Below, piece by piece: positions 14,747-22,089 of a stretch of 33,296 nucleotides of DNA. The notes beneath the pieces are model-generated. The model saw nothing but the letters and a program-made list of their open reading frames with translations, was not told the origin of the DNA and did not search any database. The stretch comes from Clostridiales bacterium UBA1728 (GTDB lineage: Bacteria > Bacillota > Clostridia > Oscillospirales > Oscillospiraceae), in NCBI GenBank assembly GCA_002315975.1, contig DCIK01000003.1, positions 1 to 33,296 on the forward strand, in the 5' to 3' direction. The position numbers and the translations under genes are program-made. How positions within the stretch are numbered: position 1 is the first letter of the stretch; every line of letters starts with the position of its first letter.

Positions 14747-16102
14747 ATGGCTCGTATGAAGCCCCACACCCTCTCCGGTTTTATGGAACTGCTGCCGGAG
14801 GATCAGAAGAAGATGCAGCGCCTGATGTCTACCATCGAGGAGAGCTACGCCCTCTATGGCTATACCCCGCTGGATACCCCCGTGCTGGAGAGCAGCGAGG
14901 TGCTGCTGGCCAAGGCCGGCGGCGAGACCGAAAAGCAGATTTACCGCTTCAACAAGGGCGATACGGATCTGGCCATGCGCTTTGACCTGACCGTGCCTCT
15001 GGCCAAGTATGTGGCCATGCACTACGGCGAGCTGACCTTCCCCTTCCGCCGCTACCAGATCGGCAAGGTCTACCGGGGCGAGCGCGCTCAGAGAGGCCGC
15101 TTCCGGGAGTTCTATCAGGCCGACATCGACATGATCGGCGACGGCAAGCTGGACATCATGAACGAGGCGGAGATTCCCGCCGTCATCTACCGTACCTTCT
15201 CCACCCTGGGTCTCAGGCACTTCCGTATCCGCGTGAACAACCGCAAGGTGCTCAACGGCTTCTTCGCTCTGCTGGGTCTCAGCGAGAACGCCGCCGAGGT
15301 TATGCGCACCATCGACAAGCTGGATAAGATCGGCCCCGAAAAGGTGGGCGAGGCGCTGCGGAACGAGTGCGGCGTGGAGAAGAGCAAGGCCGAGGAAATC
15401 CTCCGCTTCATCACCTGCCCCGGCAGCAGTAAGGACAAGCTGGAGTTCCTGGGCCGCTATCAGGGTCGCAACGAGGTCTTTGATACGGGTCTCAGCGAGC
15501 TGGCCACGGTGGTCAACTATGTGGCCTCCTTCGGCGTGCCCGAGGACAACTTTGAGGTGGACCTGACCATCGCCCGGGGTCTGGACTACTACACCGGCAC
15601 CGTTTACGAGACCGTCCTCACCGACCACCCCGAGGTGGGCAGCGTGTGCTCCGGCGGCCGCTACGACAATCTGGCCGAGTACTACACCGACAAGCAGCTG
15701 CCCGGCGTGGGCATCTCCATCGGCGTGACCCGCCTCTTCTATGTGCTGCAGGAGCAGGCCATGCTCTCCGAGGAGCTGCTGACCGCCCCCGCCGAGGCCG
15801 TGGTCATCCCCATGGGCGATGTGCGCGCCTTCGCCGTGGAGGCCGCCACAGTTCTCCGCTCTGCCGGCATCAGGACGCAGGTCTACTTTGAGGAGAAGAA
15901 GTTCAAGCAGAAAATCGGCTACGCCGACAAGTCCGGCATCCCCTTCGCCATCATCGTGGGCGAGAACGAGGCCGAAAAGGGCGTTGTGGGCGTGAAGAAT
16001 ATGCAGAGCGGCGAGCAGAAGGAGCTCAGCCCCGCCGAGGCCGCCGCTTACATCAACGAAGCTCTTGAGGCGCGGCGCAGCTGCACCGTCATCTGGGGCT
16101 GA
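14747..16102 (+). CDS. hisS: Histidyl-tRNA synthetase
   Basis: Class II aminoacyl-tRNA synthetase charging tRNA-His (451 aa). The N-terminal KPHTLSGFMELLPEDQ is the form seen in many gut Clostridia. Motif 2 reads YRGERAQRGRFREFYQADIDMIG. The histidine-specific signatures ARGLDYYTGTVYE (HisA) and GGRYDNL are present, and a C-terminal anticodon-binding domain ends the chain. Length is slightly above the usual ~420 aa. The ATG follows AAAGGA. An ATP-phosphoribosyltransferase regulatory paralogue (HisZ) is unlikely because the histidine-binding motifs are intact and no his biosynthesis genes are nearby. Confidence 0.95.
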   Translation: MARMKPHTLSGFMELLPEDQKKMQRLMSTIEESYALYGYTPLDTPVLESSEVLLAKAGGETEKQIYRFNKGDTDLAMRFDLTVPLAKYVAMHYGELTFPFRRYQIGKVYRGERAQRGRFREFYQADIDMIGDGKLDIMNEAEIPAVIYRTFSTLGLRHFRIRVNNRKVLNGFFALLGLSENAAEVMRTIDKLDKIGPEKVGEALRNECGVEKSKAEEILRFITCPGSSKDKLEFLGRYQGRNEVFDTGLSELATVVNYVASFGVPEDNFEVDLTIARGLDYYTGTVYETVLTDHPEVGSVCSGGRYDNLAEYYTDKQLPGVGISIGVTRLFYVLQEQAMLSEELLTAPAEAVVIPMGDVRAFAVEAATVLRSAGIRTQVYFEEKKFKQKIGYADKSGIPFAIIVGENEAEKGVVGVKNMQSGEQKELSPAEAAAYINEALEARRSCTVIWG

Positions 16103-16123
16103 ACCGACAATAATTTCAGATCA

Positions 16124-16160
16124 ATGCTTTTCCCCGTGGCCTTGCTGCGGGGAAAAATGC
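16124..16160 (+). other. Hairpin just upstream of comM
   Basis: ATGCTTTTCCCCG and CGGGGAAAAATGC form a long stem around a ~10-base loop between the hisS stop and the comM ribosome site. It lacks a downstream T run, so it is not a standard plus-strand terminator. It could affect mRNA processing or comM translation. Confidence 0.5.
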
Positions 16161-16177
16161 TATATGGAGGAAATGCT

Positions 16178-17695
16178 ATGGTAGCCAAGATTCGCTCTCT
16201 GGGACTTTTCGGTATCGGCGGCTATGAGGTGGCGCTGGAGATCTTTCTCTCCGGCGGTCTGCCCCAGTTCGATCTGGTGGGTCTGCCGGATGCCTCTGTC
16301 CGAGAGGCTCGGGAGAGAGTCCGCGCCGCGCTGAAGAACAACGGTCTCAGCTTTCCCGTAAGCCGCGTCACCGTGAACTTAGCGCCCGCCGACAAGAAGA
16401 AGGCCGGCACGGTCTATGACCTGCCCATGGCGCTGGGCATTCTGGCCGCCTCCGGGCAGATTCCCATGCCCAGGGAGGACGAGGCCTTTGTGGGCGAGCT
16501 CAGTCTCACCGGCGAGCTTCGCTCCGTCCGCGGCGCTCTGCCCATGGCGCTCTGCGCCGCCTCCGTGGGGATCAAGCGGCTCTATGTGCCCGCCGAAAAC
16601 GCTGCCGAGGCCTCCTACGCGCAGGGCGTGGAAATCTGCGGCGTCAAGTCGCTGGGGGAGCTGCTGCGCTATCTGCGCGGCGAGAGCGAGCTGAGCCCCG
16701 TGCCTGCCCGGGATGCGCCTCCCGCCGCCGACTACCCGGACTTCTCCGAGGTCAAGGGGCAGGAGAATGTGAAACGCGCCTTAGAGGTGGCCGCCGCCGG
16801 TGGGCACAATGTGCTCCTGGTGGGGCCTCCGGGCAGCGGCAAGTCCATGCTGGCCAAGCGGCTGCCGGGTATTCTGCCGGATATGAGCCGGGAGGAGCGG
16901 CTGGAGTCCACGGGCATCTGGAGCATCTGCGGTCTCACAGACGCGGAGCATCCCGTGCTCACGGAGCGACCCTTCCGCAGTCCCCACCACACCGTTTCCA
17001 CTGCCGCCATGGTGGGCGGAGCCCAGCTCCAGCCCGGTGAGGTGAGCCTTGCCCACAACGGGGTGCTGTTCCTCGATGAGCTGCCGGAGTTCCGCCGGGA
17101 TGTGCTGGAGGTGCTGCGTCAGCCGCTGGAGGAGCGGGAGGTGGTGGTCTCCCGGGCAGCGGGTACGGCGCTGTACCCCGCCAACTTCATGCTGCTGTGC
17201 GCCATGAACCCCTGCAAATGCGGCTGGTACGGTCAGCCGGGCAACCGCTGCACCTGCAGCGAGTCCTCCGTGAAACGCTACCACAGCAAGCTCTCCGGCC
17301 CCCTGCTGGATCGAATCGATATTATCGTGGAGGTGCCGCCGCTGGAGTTTGAGGAGCTCCGCGCCAAGGGCGATGGGGAGAGCAGCGCCGAGATCAAGGC
17401 GCGGGTGGATTCCGCCCGGAAAATTCAGCGTGAGCGTATGGGCGGTCAGGGTGCCAATGCCCGGATGTCGGTGCGGGATATGGAAAAGTACTGCACCCTC
17501 AGCGAGGAGGGCGAAAAGCTCATGGAGGATGCCTATAACGCTCTGGGGCTCACCGCCCGGAGCTACGACCGCATCCTGCGGGTGGCCCGCACCATCGCCG
17601 ATCTGGCCGGGGAGGAGCAGATCGCCCCCGTCCATCTGGCCGAGGCCATCCAGTACCGTACCTACGATATGTTCTTCGGCAGCGAGAGAGCGTAA
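16178..17695 (+). CDS. comM: ComM/YifB-type Mg-chelatase-like AAA+ ATPase
   Basis: YifB/ComM family protein (505 aa). Characterised ComM is a hexameric helicase that extends branch migration during natural transformation. An N-terminal Lon-protease-like fold (KIRSLGLFGIGGYEVALEI to about 170) precedes the Mg-chelatase AAA+ core with Walker A LLVGPPGSGKSMLAKRLPG, FRSPHHTVS, Walker B GVLFLDELPEF, and a zinc-like cysteine set in CAMNPCKCGWYGQPGNRCTCS. The C-terminal domain carries LTARSYDRILRVARTIADL. ATG 16178 is preceded by GGAGG 7 bases upstream. Full length. cinA, another gene named for competence, is about 3 kb downstream, but no DNA-uptake genes are visible. Confidence 0.93.
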   Translation: MVAKIRSLGLFGIGGYEVALEIFLSGGLPQFDLVGLPDASVREARERVRAALKNNGLSFPVSRVTVNLAPADKKKAGTVYDLPMALGILAASGQIPMPREDEAFVGELSLTGELRSVRGALPMALCAASVGIKRLYVPAENAAEASYAQGVEICGVKSLGELLRYLRGESELSPVPARDAPPAADYPDFSEVKGQENVKRALEVAAAGGHNVLLVGPPGSGKSMLAKRLPGILPDMSREERLESTGIWSICGLTDAEHPVLTERPFRSPHHTVSTAAMVGGAQLQPGEVSLAHNGVLFLDELPEFRRDVLEVLRQPLEEREVVVSRAAGTALYPANFMLLCAMNPCKCGWYGQPGNRCTCSESSVKRYHSKLSGPLLDRIDIIVEVPPLEFEELRAKGDGESSAEIKARVDSARKIQRERMGGQGANARMSVRDMEKYCTLSEEGEKLMEDAYNALGLTARSYDRILRVARTIADLAGEEQIAPVHLAEAIQYRTYDMFFGSERA

Positions 17696-17698
17696 ACC

Positions 17699-17766
17699 TG
17701 ACACATCTGGGGACGGTTCTCAAAAACACCAAATGACAAAAATGAGAACCGTCCCCAAAAGTGTCA
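17699..17766. repeat. REP-like palindrome (TGACAC / GGGGACGGTTCTC)
   Basis: A symmetric element: TGACAC, 4 bases, GGGGACGGTTCTC (17709-17721), a 22-base A-rich loop, GAGAACCGTCCCC (17744-17756), 4 bases, GTGTCA. Both arm pairs are perfect. It fills the 92-bp gap after comM. The GGGGACGGTTCT motif recurs across Firmicutes genomes, in my recollection often near IS200-like REP-associated transposases. None is encoded here. Confidence 0.85.
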
Positions 17767-17787
17767 AATGCGAGAGGAGGAAGCAAC

Positions 17788-18858
17788 ATGGAGCAGACAT
17801 ACTATCGCCGGGACAAAAACGGCATCACGCTTGTGAGTCTGGCGGGAACATGGCGGGAGATGGGGCGGCAGTACGGGGAGCTGTACCGGGAGGAGCTGCG
17901 GCACATCTTCTTTGAGATGCTCATCAGGCCCGTGGAGGACGATCCGGAGGGCTACGCCAACATGGTGAAGCTGGCCGAGACCAAGTATCTGGACTACCCC
18001 GTGCGGCTCAAGAGCTTTTTCCGGGGCATGGAGGAGAGCTCCGGTCTCACGGAGGAGCAGCTGATGATCTGCAACGCCATGGAGACGGTCTACACCGTGG
18101 AGGGGATGCCCATGTGCAGCGCCATGGCGGTGTGGGACGACTATGCCAAGGATGAGCTGATCTTTGGCCGCAACTACGACTACAACGATCTCTTCTTCGC
18201 CTTCAAGGACTACCTTTCGGTCTGCGTATACCACCCGGCGGACGGCTCCGTGCCCACGGCCACGGTGGGCTACATCGGCGAGATCTACTTTGCCAACGGC
18301 ATGAACGCCAACGGCCTCTTCATGGCGCTGAACAACGGCAGCAACTCCCACCCGGTGAAGAACCCCGAGCGCCTGACCAGTCTGGCGCAGCTGATGCAGC
18401 TGATGCTGGACGCTCCGGACATGGAATACTGCAAAAAGTTTTTCAAAACCGTGGGCTGCTCTTCCTCCTACATCGTGGGCGTGGCCGATGGGAAAAGCGC
18501 CCGCTCCTACGAGTGGTGCACGCTGGGGATGCAACAGGGAATGCGGGACAACAACGGCGTGCAGGTGATGACCAACCACTTCACCAACCCGGCATGGGAG
18601 CTGGAAACGCCCACGGATCAGACGGGCTGGTACACCATCACCCGCCGGAAGAATCTGCTGCGTATGGCCGAGGAGCAGAAGGGCCGGATCGATGCGGAGG
18701 CCATGATGAAGATCATGTCCACCCCCATCGCCGAGGGCGGCCCCTTCGGCTGGCTGACGGTCTATCAGATTGTGGCGGTGCCCGCCAGGCGGACGCTCTA
18801 TATCCGGGTGGTCAACGGCGCGGACTGGACGGAATTCCGTCTGGATGAGGTTTTTTAA
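17788..18858 (+). CDS. C45-family (acyl-CoA:6-APA acyltransferase-like) Ntn hydrolase
   Basis: Protein of 356 aa resembling the AAT/C45 branch of N-terminal-nucleophile hydrolases, which cleave or transfer acyl-amide groups after self-activation. The mark of the family is MCSAMAVWDD.....LIFGRNYDYND: Cys110 would become the N-terminal nucleophile after autocleavage, and GRNYD is the substrate-pocket signature. ANGMNANGLFMALNN and WELETPTDQTGWYTITRR follow in the order expected. ATG 17788 has GAGGAGG 7 bases upstream; GTG 17761 is in frame but lies in the repeat. No signal peptide, so it is probably cytoplasmic. Substrate unknown (bile-salt, N-acyl amino acid or peptide amides are possible). 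The LysM leader-peptide gene starts 68 bp downstream on the same strand. Confidence 0.82.
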   Translation: MEQTYYRRDKNGITLVSLAGTWREMGRQYGELYREELRHIFFEMLIRPVEDDPEGYANMVKLAETKYLDYPVRLKSFFRGMEESSGLTEEQLMICNAMETVYTVEGMPMCSAMAVWDDYAKDELIFGRNYDYNDLFFAFKDYLSVCVYHPADGSVPTATVGYIGEIYFANGMNANGLFMALNNGSNSHPVKNPERLTSLAQLMQLMLDAPDMEYCKKFFKTVGCSSSYIVGVADGKSARSYEWCTLGMQQGMRDNNGVQVMTNHFTNPAWELETPTDQTGWYTITRRKNLLRMAEEQKGRIDAEAMMKIMSTPIAEGGPFGWLTVYQIVAVPARRTLYIRVVNGADWTEFRLDEVF

Positions 18859-18926
18859 GCGCAGCGTCAGCCCTTCGGCCGCACTGTGCGTATAAAGTAG
18901 AAGAGAACATGAAAGGAGCTTTACCC

Positions 18927-19202
18927 GTGGAAGAAAATTTCAAAATAAACGATAACGAGCTGAGCGAGGTTGTGGGGGGCAAAAGAGCGCCTGACGGTGC
19001 CAATCCCCAGCTTTCCGCTCCGAGAGGCTATAATCAGCATTGCGAACAGTACATCATTCAGGAGGGCGATACACTCTCCGGCATTGCTCAGAAGTTCGGC
19101 GTGTCGTGGAGATTGCTCAAGCGCATCAATGCCATTCCCGATGCGGATCGGATTTTTGCCGGACAGTATCTCTGGGTTCCCTACGACAAGGTCGAAATTT
19201 AA
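18927..19202 (+). CDS. Small LysM protein with double-glycine leader
   Basis: A 91-residue protein from a GTG start (AAAGGAG 8 bases upstream; the in-frame ATG at 18909 lacks a good site). The N-terminus, EENFKINDNELSEVVGG, matches the double-glycine leader of bacteriocin-type peptides (charged, ELxxVxGG, cut after GG by a C39-peptidase ABC exporter). No hydrophobic signal peptide exists. After GG come ~22 linker residues with one Cys, then a LysM domain: YIIQEGDTLSGIAQKFG, VSWRLLKRIN, IFAGQYLWVPY. The mature product would be a ~73-residue peptidoglycan-binding peptide. No exporter is encoded in the window. A strong terminator follows, so it is the last gene of its unit, perhaps with the C45 hydrolase. 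Alternative view: the leader may direct it to a dedicated exporter for wall or spore-coat delivery. Confidence 0.8.
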   Translation: MEENFKINDNELSEVVGGKRAPDGANPQLSAPRGYNQHCEQYIIQEGDTLSGIAQKFGVSWRLLKRINAIPDADRIFAGQYLWVPYDKVEI

Positions 19203-19204
19203 GA

Positions 19205-19230
19205 AAAAAACCGCCTTCGGGCGGTTTTTT
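19205..19230 (+). terminator. Terminator after the LysM gene
   Basis: AAAAAACCGCC-TTCG-GGCGGTTTTTT, a perfect stem with a stable TTCG tetraloop and T run. Confidence 0.95.
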
Positions 19231-19234
19231 ATAT

Positions 19235-19262
19235 TCCATTCAGGAATGGACTGTGCTATACT
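19235..19262 (+). promoter_or_regulatory. thiI promoter (extended -10) with operator-like palindrome
   Basis: TATACT (19257-19262) preceded by TGC makes an extended -10; the -35 region (TTCCAT at 19234) is poor. A perfect 7-2-7 palindrome, TCCATTC-AG-GAATGGA (19235-19250), fills the -35 to -10 spacer, where a repressor or activator could bind. Confidence 0.5.
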
Positions 19263-19302
19263 CAATCTGTATGAACTTTACACGGAAAGAGGAACACCAT
19301 CC

Positions 19303-20475
19303 ATGCAGGATATTATCCTTCTCAAGCTGGGCGAAATCGTCCTCAAGGGCCTGAACAAGAAATATTTCGAGCAGAAGCTCATCTCCAATGTGCGCCGCCG
19401 CCTCAAGGGTATGGGCGCCTTCAAAATCTACTGCGTGCAGTCCACGGTCTACGTGGAGCCCCAGAGCGACGACATCGACATGGACGCCGCCGTGGAGGCC
19501 ATGCAGCAGGTATTCGGCGCGGTCAGCGTGGTGCGGGCCGTGGCCTGTGACAAGGACGTGGCTGCCATTGCGAAGAAGGCCATCGAATATATGCGCGAGC
19601 CCATGCTTGCGGCGAAAAGCTTCAAGGTAGAGACCCGCCGGGCCGACAAGAGCTTCCCCATGAGCAGCATCCAGATTTCTCAGTATGTGGGCGGCGAGCT
19701 CTCCGAGGCTTATCCCGCCACGGCTGTGGATGTCCACAAGCCGGAGCTCACCGTGCAGGTGGAGATTCGCGACTTTGCGGCCTATGTCCACTCCGCTGCC
19801 CTCCCCGGCGCGGGCGGTATGCCCGTGGGCAGCAACGGCAGCGCCGTTACCCTGCTCTCCGGCGGCATCGACTCCCCCGTGAGCACCTACATGATTGCCA
19901 AGCGCGGCGTGCGCATGGTGCCCATCCACTTCTTCTCCTTCCCCTACACCTCCGAGCTGGCCAAACAGAAGGTCGTGGATCTGGCCGATCAGCTCACGAA
20001 ATACTGCGGGCGCATGACTCTCCAGATCGTCCCCTTCACCCACATTCAGGAGGAAATCCGCGACAAGGTGCCCGAGGAATATTTCACGCTGGTCATGCGC
20101 CGCTTCATGATGCGCATTGCCCAGCGCATCGCCGAGGACACTGGCTGCAAGGCCATCGTCACCGGCGAGAATCTGGGTCAGGTGGCCAGCCAGACCATGG
20201 AGGCCATGAACTGCACCGAGGCCGTGTGCAAAAATGTGGTGCTGCGCCCCCTCATCGGCTTCGACAAGGAGGAGATCGTCCGCTTCGCCCGGAAGATCGG
20301 CACCTTCGCCACCTCTACCCTGCCCTATGAGGACTGCTGCACCGTCTTCACGCCCCGCCACCCCCGCACCCGTCCCACCCTCGAAGAGGTGGAGACCGCG
20401 GAGGCCGTGCTGGACATTGAGGGACTGGTGAACGAAGCCCTCTCCGGCATTGAGTTTATCAAATTAGGATATTAA
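19303..20475 (+). CDS. thiI: tRNA 4-thiouridine synthase ThiI
   Basis: tRNA sulfurtransferase (390 aa) that makes s4U8 in tRNA and may serve thiamine synthesis. An N-terminal ferredoxin-like/THUMP region (LLKLGEIVLKGLNKKYFEQKL to about 165) precedes the PP-loop ATPase with LLSGGIDSPVSTYM, HFFSFPYTS and TGENLGQVASQT. There is no C-terminal rhodanese domain, as in most Firmicutes ThiI, so sulfur must come directly from a cysteine desulfurase. The usual partner desulfurase (NifZ) is not adjacent. ATG 19303 follows GAAAGAGG by about 10 bases; the longer upstream frame overlaps the LysM gene and is not used. Confidence 0.95.
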   Translation: MQDIILLKLGEIVLKGLNKKYFEQKLISNVRRRLKGMGAFKIYCVQSTVYVEPQSDDIDMDAAVEAMQQVFGAVSVVRAVACDKDVAAIAKKAIEYMREPMLAAKSFKVETRRADKSFPMSSIQISQYVGGELSEAYPATAVDVHKPELTVQVEIRDFAAYVHSAALPGAGGMPVGSNGSAVTLLSGGIDSPVSTYMIAKRGVRMVPIHFFSFPYTSELAKQKVVDLADQLTKYCGRMTLQIVPFTHIQEEIRDKVPEEYFTLVMRRFMMRIAQRIAEDTGCKAIVTGENLGQVASQTMEAMNCTEAVCKNVVLRPLIGFDKEEIVRFARKIGTFATSTLPYEDCCTVFTPRHPRTRPTLEEVETAEAVLDIEGLVNEALSGIEFIKLGY

Positions 20476-20484
20476 AATTTTCAG

Positions 20485-20669
20485 TCGATTGTAAAACTTT
20501 GTTTTACAATCGAGAAAAGTCACTCGCGCTGATCGCGGCGGCTTTGCCGCCTTGGTCGGCGCGAGGGCGCACCAATAGAGTGCGCCTCAGGGTATTTTCA
20601 AGCGGGCAAAGCTCGCCTGAAAATGATTGAATTATTTTGCGAGCTGCGGCTCGCAAACTCTGCGAGGCT
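20485..20669 (+). repeat. Modular multi-hairpin element, copy A (thiI-cinA gap)
   Basis: Five hairpins in 185 bp. A: TCGATTGTAAAAC (20485-20497) with 20501-20513, loop TTT. B: CTCGCGC (20523-20529) with GCGCGAG (20559-20565), enclosing GGCGGC-TTT-GCCGCC. C: GGCGCAC (20566-20572) with GTGCGCC (20580-20586). D: 20594-20607 with 20611-20624, loop AAA, one mismatch. E: TTTGCGAGC (20636-20644) with 20649-20657, loop TGCG, followed by CTCTGCGAGGCT. A-D recur at 31385-31517 (reverse orientation); A, D and E recur at 11104-11261. Nothing else is recognised in the 264-bp gap. Confidence 0.9.
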
Positions 20670-20739
20670 AACAAAATTAATCTGGGGTAACACTTTCACA
20701 AACGTTTCATTCAAATCTTCTCCCAAAGGAGCGCGAGCC

Positions 20740-21987
20740 ATGAAAGCTGAAATTCTTTCCGTGGGCGATGAGCTGCTGCAGGGGCACACGCTGAACTCGG
20801 ATGCCTCGGAGCTCTCAAAGCTGATTACGGAGCTGGGCATCTCCGTCTGCTGCCACACGGTGGTGGGCGACGACCCGGCTGCCCTGCGGGCGGCGGTGGA
20901 GGCCGCCAGAGGCCGCGCGGAGCTGATCGTCACCACCGGCGGTCTGGGCCCCACCTATGACGATCTCACCAAGGAGACCCTCTCTGCCGCCTTCGGCCTC
21001 CCGCTGGAGCGGAATGCCGACGAGGAGAGCTACATCCGCGACTGTTTCGCCCGCGGCACCTCCTTCCAGTTTACCGAGAACAACCTCAGGCAGGCTGACC
21101 TGCCCCGGGGCTGCACGGTGCTCCACAACGAATACGGCACCGCCCCCGGCTGCCTCTTCGAGTGCGAGGGCACCACGGTGGTCATGCTCCCCGGCCCGCC
21201 CCGGGAGCGCATCCCCCTCTTCCGGCAGAAGGCCATGCCCCTGCTTCGGGGCAGGAGCGGCAAGTGCATCCGCAGCCGGGAGCTGCACATGATGGGCATC
21301 GGCGAGAGCGCCATGGCAGAGCGGCTGAGCGATCTGATGGAGGGCAGCAACCCCGTCATCGCCCCCTACACCCGCACCGGCGAGTGCATGGTGCGCCTCA
21401 CCGCCACCGCGGAAAGCGAAGAGGCCTGCGAGCAGCTGCTCACCCCCGCCGTCCGGGAAATCCAGGCGCGGCTGGGCGAATACATCTACGGCTACAACGA
21501 TGCCACTCTGGAGAGCGCTGTGCTGGAGCTGCTGCGCCAGCGGGGCATGACCATCGCCACCGCCGAGAGCTGCACCGGCGGTCTGGTGGCCAAGCGCCTT
21601 ACCGACATCCCCGGTGCCTCCGACTGCTTCGCCGGCGGCGTGAACGTGTATACCGAGGCTGCCAAGTGCAGTCTGCTGGGGCTGAAGCAGAGCTTTATCA
21701 ATGAGCACGGCGTGGTCTCCGCTGCCGTGGCCGACAAGATGGCACGGCGCGTGAGAAAGCTCCTGCGCAGCGATCTGGGCGTCGGCATCACCGGCTGGGC
21801 CGGCCCCGGCGGCGAGGATGTGGGGCTGGTGTATGTGGCTCTCGCCTGGAAGGGTGCGGAGGGCAAGACCCTGAGCTGCGTCCGCCGCCTGACCCTGGGC
21901 GACCGGGGCCGTGACCGGGTTCGCATCGTGGCCGCCAATAACGCCTTCGACATGGCCCGCCGCTGTCTCAGCGGAATGGAAATCTGA
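20740..21987 (+). CDS. cinA: CinA-family protein (nicotinamide-nucleotide amidohydrolase type)
   Basis: CinA family protein (415 aa) with an N-terminal molybdopterin-binding-like/COG1058 domain (AEILSVGDELLQGHTLNSDA; VTTGGLGPTYDDLTKETL; VMLPGPPRER) and a C-terminal amidase domain (TIATAESCTGGLVAKRL; GVGITGWAGPGGEDVGLVYVAL). Characterised members deamidate NMN and hydrolyse ADP-ribose. Its name comes from the competence operon of pneumococcus, where it precedes recA; recA is not here. ATG 20740 has AAAGGAG 8 bases upstream; the open frame further upstream runs through hairpins D and E of the repeat. Full length for the family. Confidence 0.95.
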   Translation: MKAEILSVGDELLQGHTLNSDASELSKLITELGISVCCHTVVGDDPAALRAAVEAARGRAELIVTTGGLGPTYDDLTKETLSAAFGLPLERNADEESYIRDCFARGTSFQFTENNLRQADLPRGCTVLHNEYGTAPGCLFECEGTTVVMLPGPPRERIPLFRQKAMPLLRGRSGKCIRSRELHMMGIGESAMAERLSDLMEGSNPVIAPYTRTGECMVRLTATAESEEACEQLLTPAVREIQARLGEYIYGYNDATLESAVLELLRQRGMTIATAESCTGGLVAKRLTDIPGASDCFAGGVNVYTEAAKCSLLGLKQSFINEHGVVSAAVADKMARRVRKLLRSDLGVGITGWAGPGGEDVGLVYVALAWKGAEGKTLSCVRRLTLGDRGRDRVRIVAANNAFDMARRCLSGMEI

Positions 21988-22014
21988 GCAAATACAGCAT
22001 ACATCCCTTCCACA

Positions 22015-22041
22015 CGGCACGGCCGGGAGGCCGTGCCCTAC
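22015..22041. repeat. Solo arm of the 108-bp MITE-like element
   Basis: Identical to the 27-base right arm at 14155-14181, with the adjacent CACA also shared. There is no matching left arm, so it is a remnant. Bases 22049-22061 repeat the right arm of hairpin A of the modular element (GTTTTACAATCGA), a second remnant in the same gap. Confidence 0.75.
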
Positions 22042-22062
22042 ATCGACTGTTTTACAATCGAA

Positions 22063-22068
22063 TATAAT
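22063..22068 (+). promoter_or_regulatory. Possible -10 box of the phosphoribosyltransferase gene
   Basis: A perfect TATAAT 21 bp before the ATG, without a convincing -35 at 16-18 bp. If used, the leader is very short. Confidence 0.35.
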
Positions 22069-22089
22069 ATTTTACAGGAGAATTAAACC

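Noticed and set aside
14045..15628. 527-aa minus-strand frame opposite the MgsA-like gene and hisS
   Set aside because: Antisense of two recognisable proteins and of the repeat element; no ribosome site or motif.
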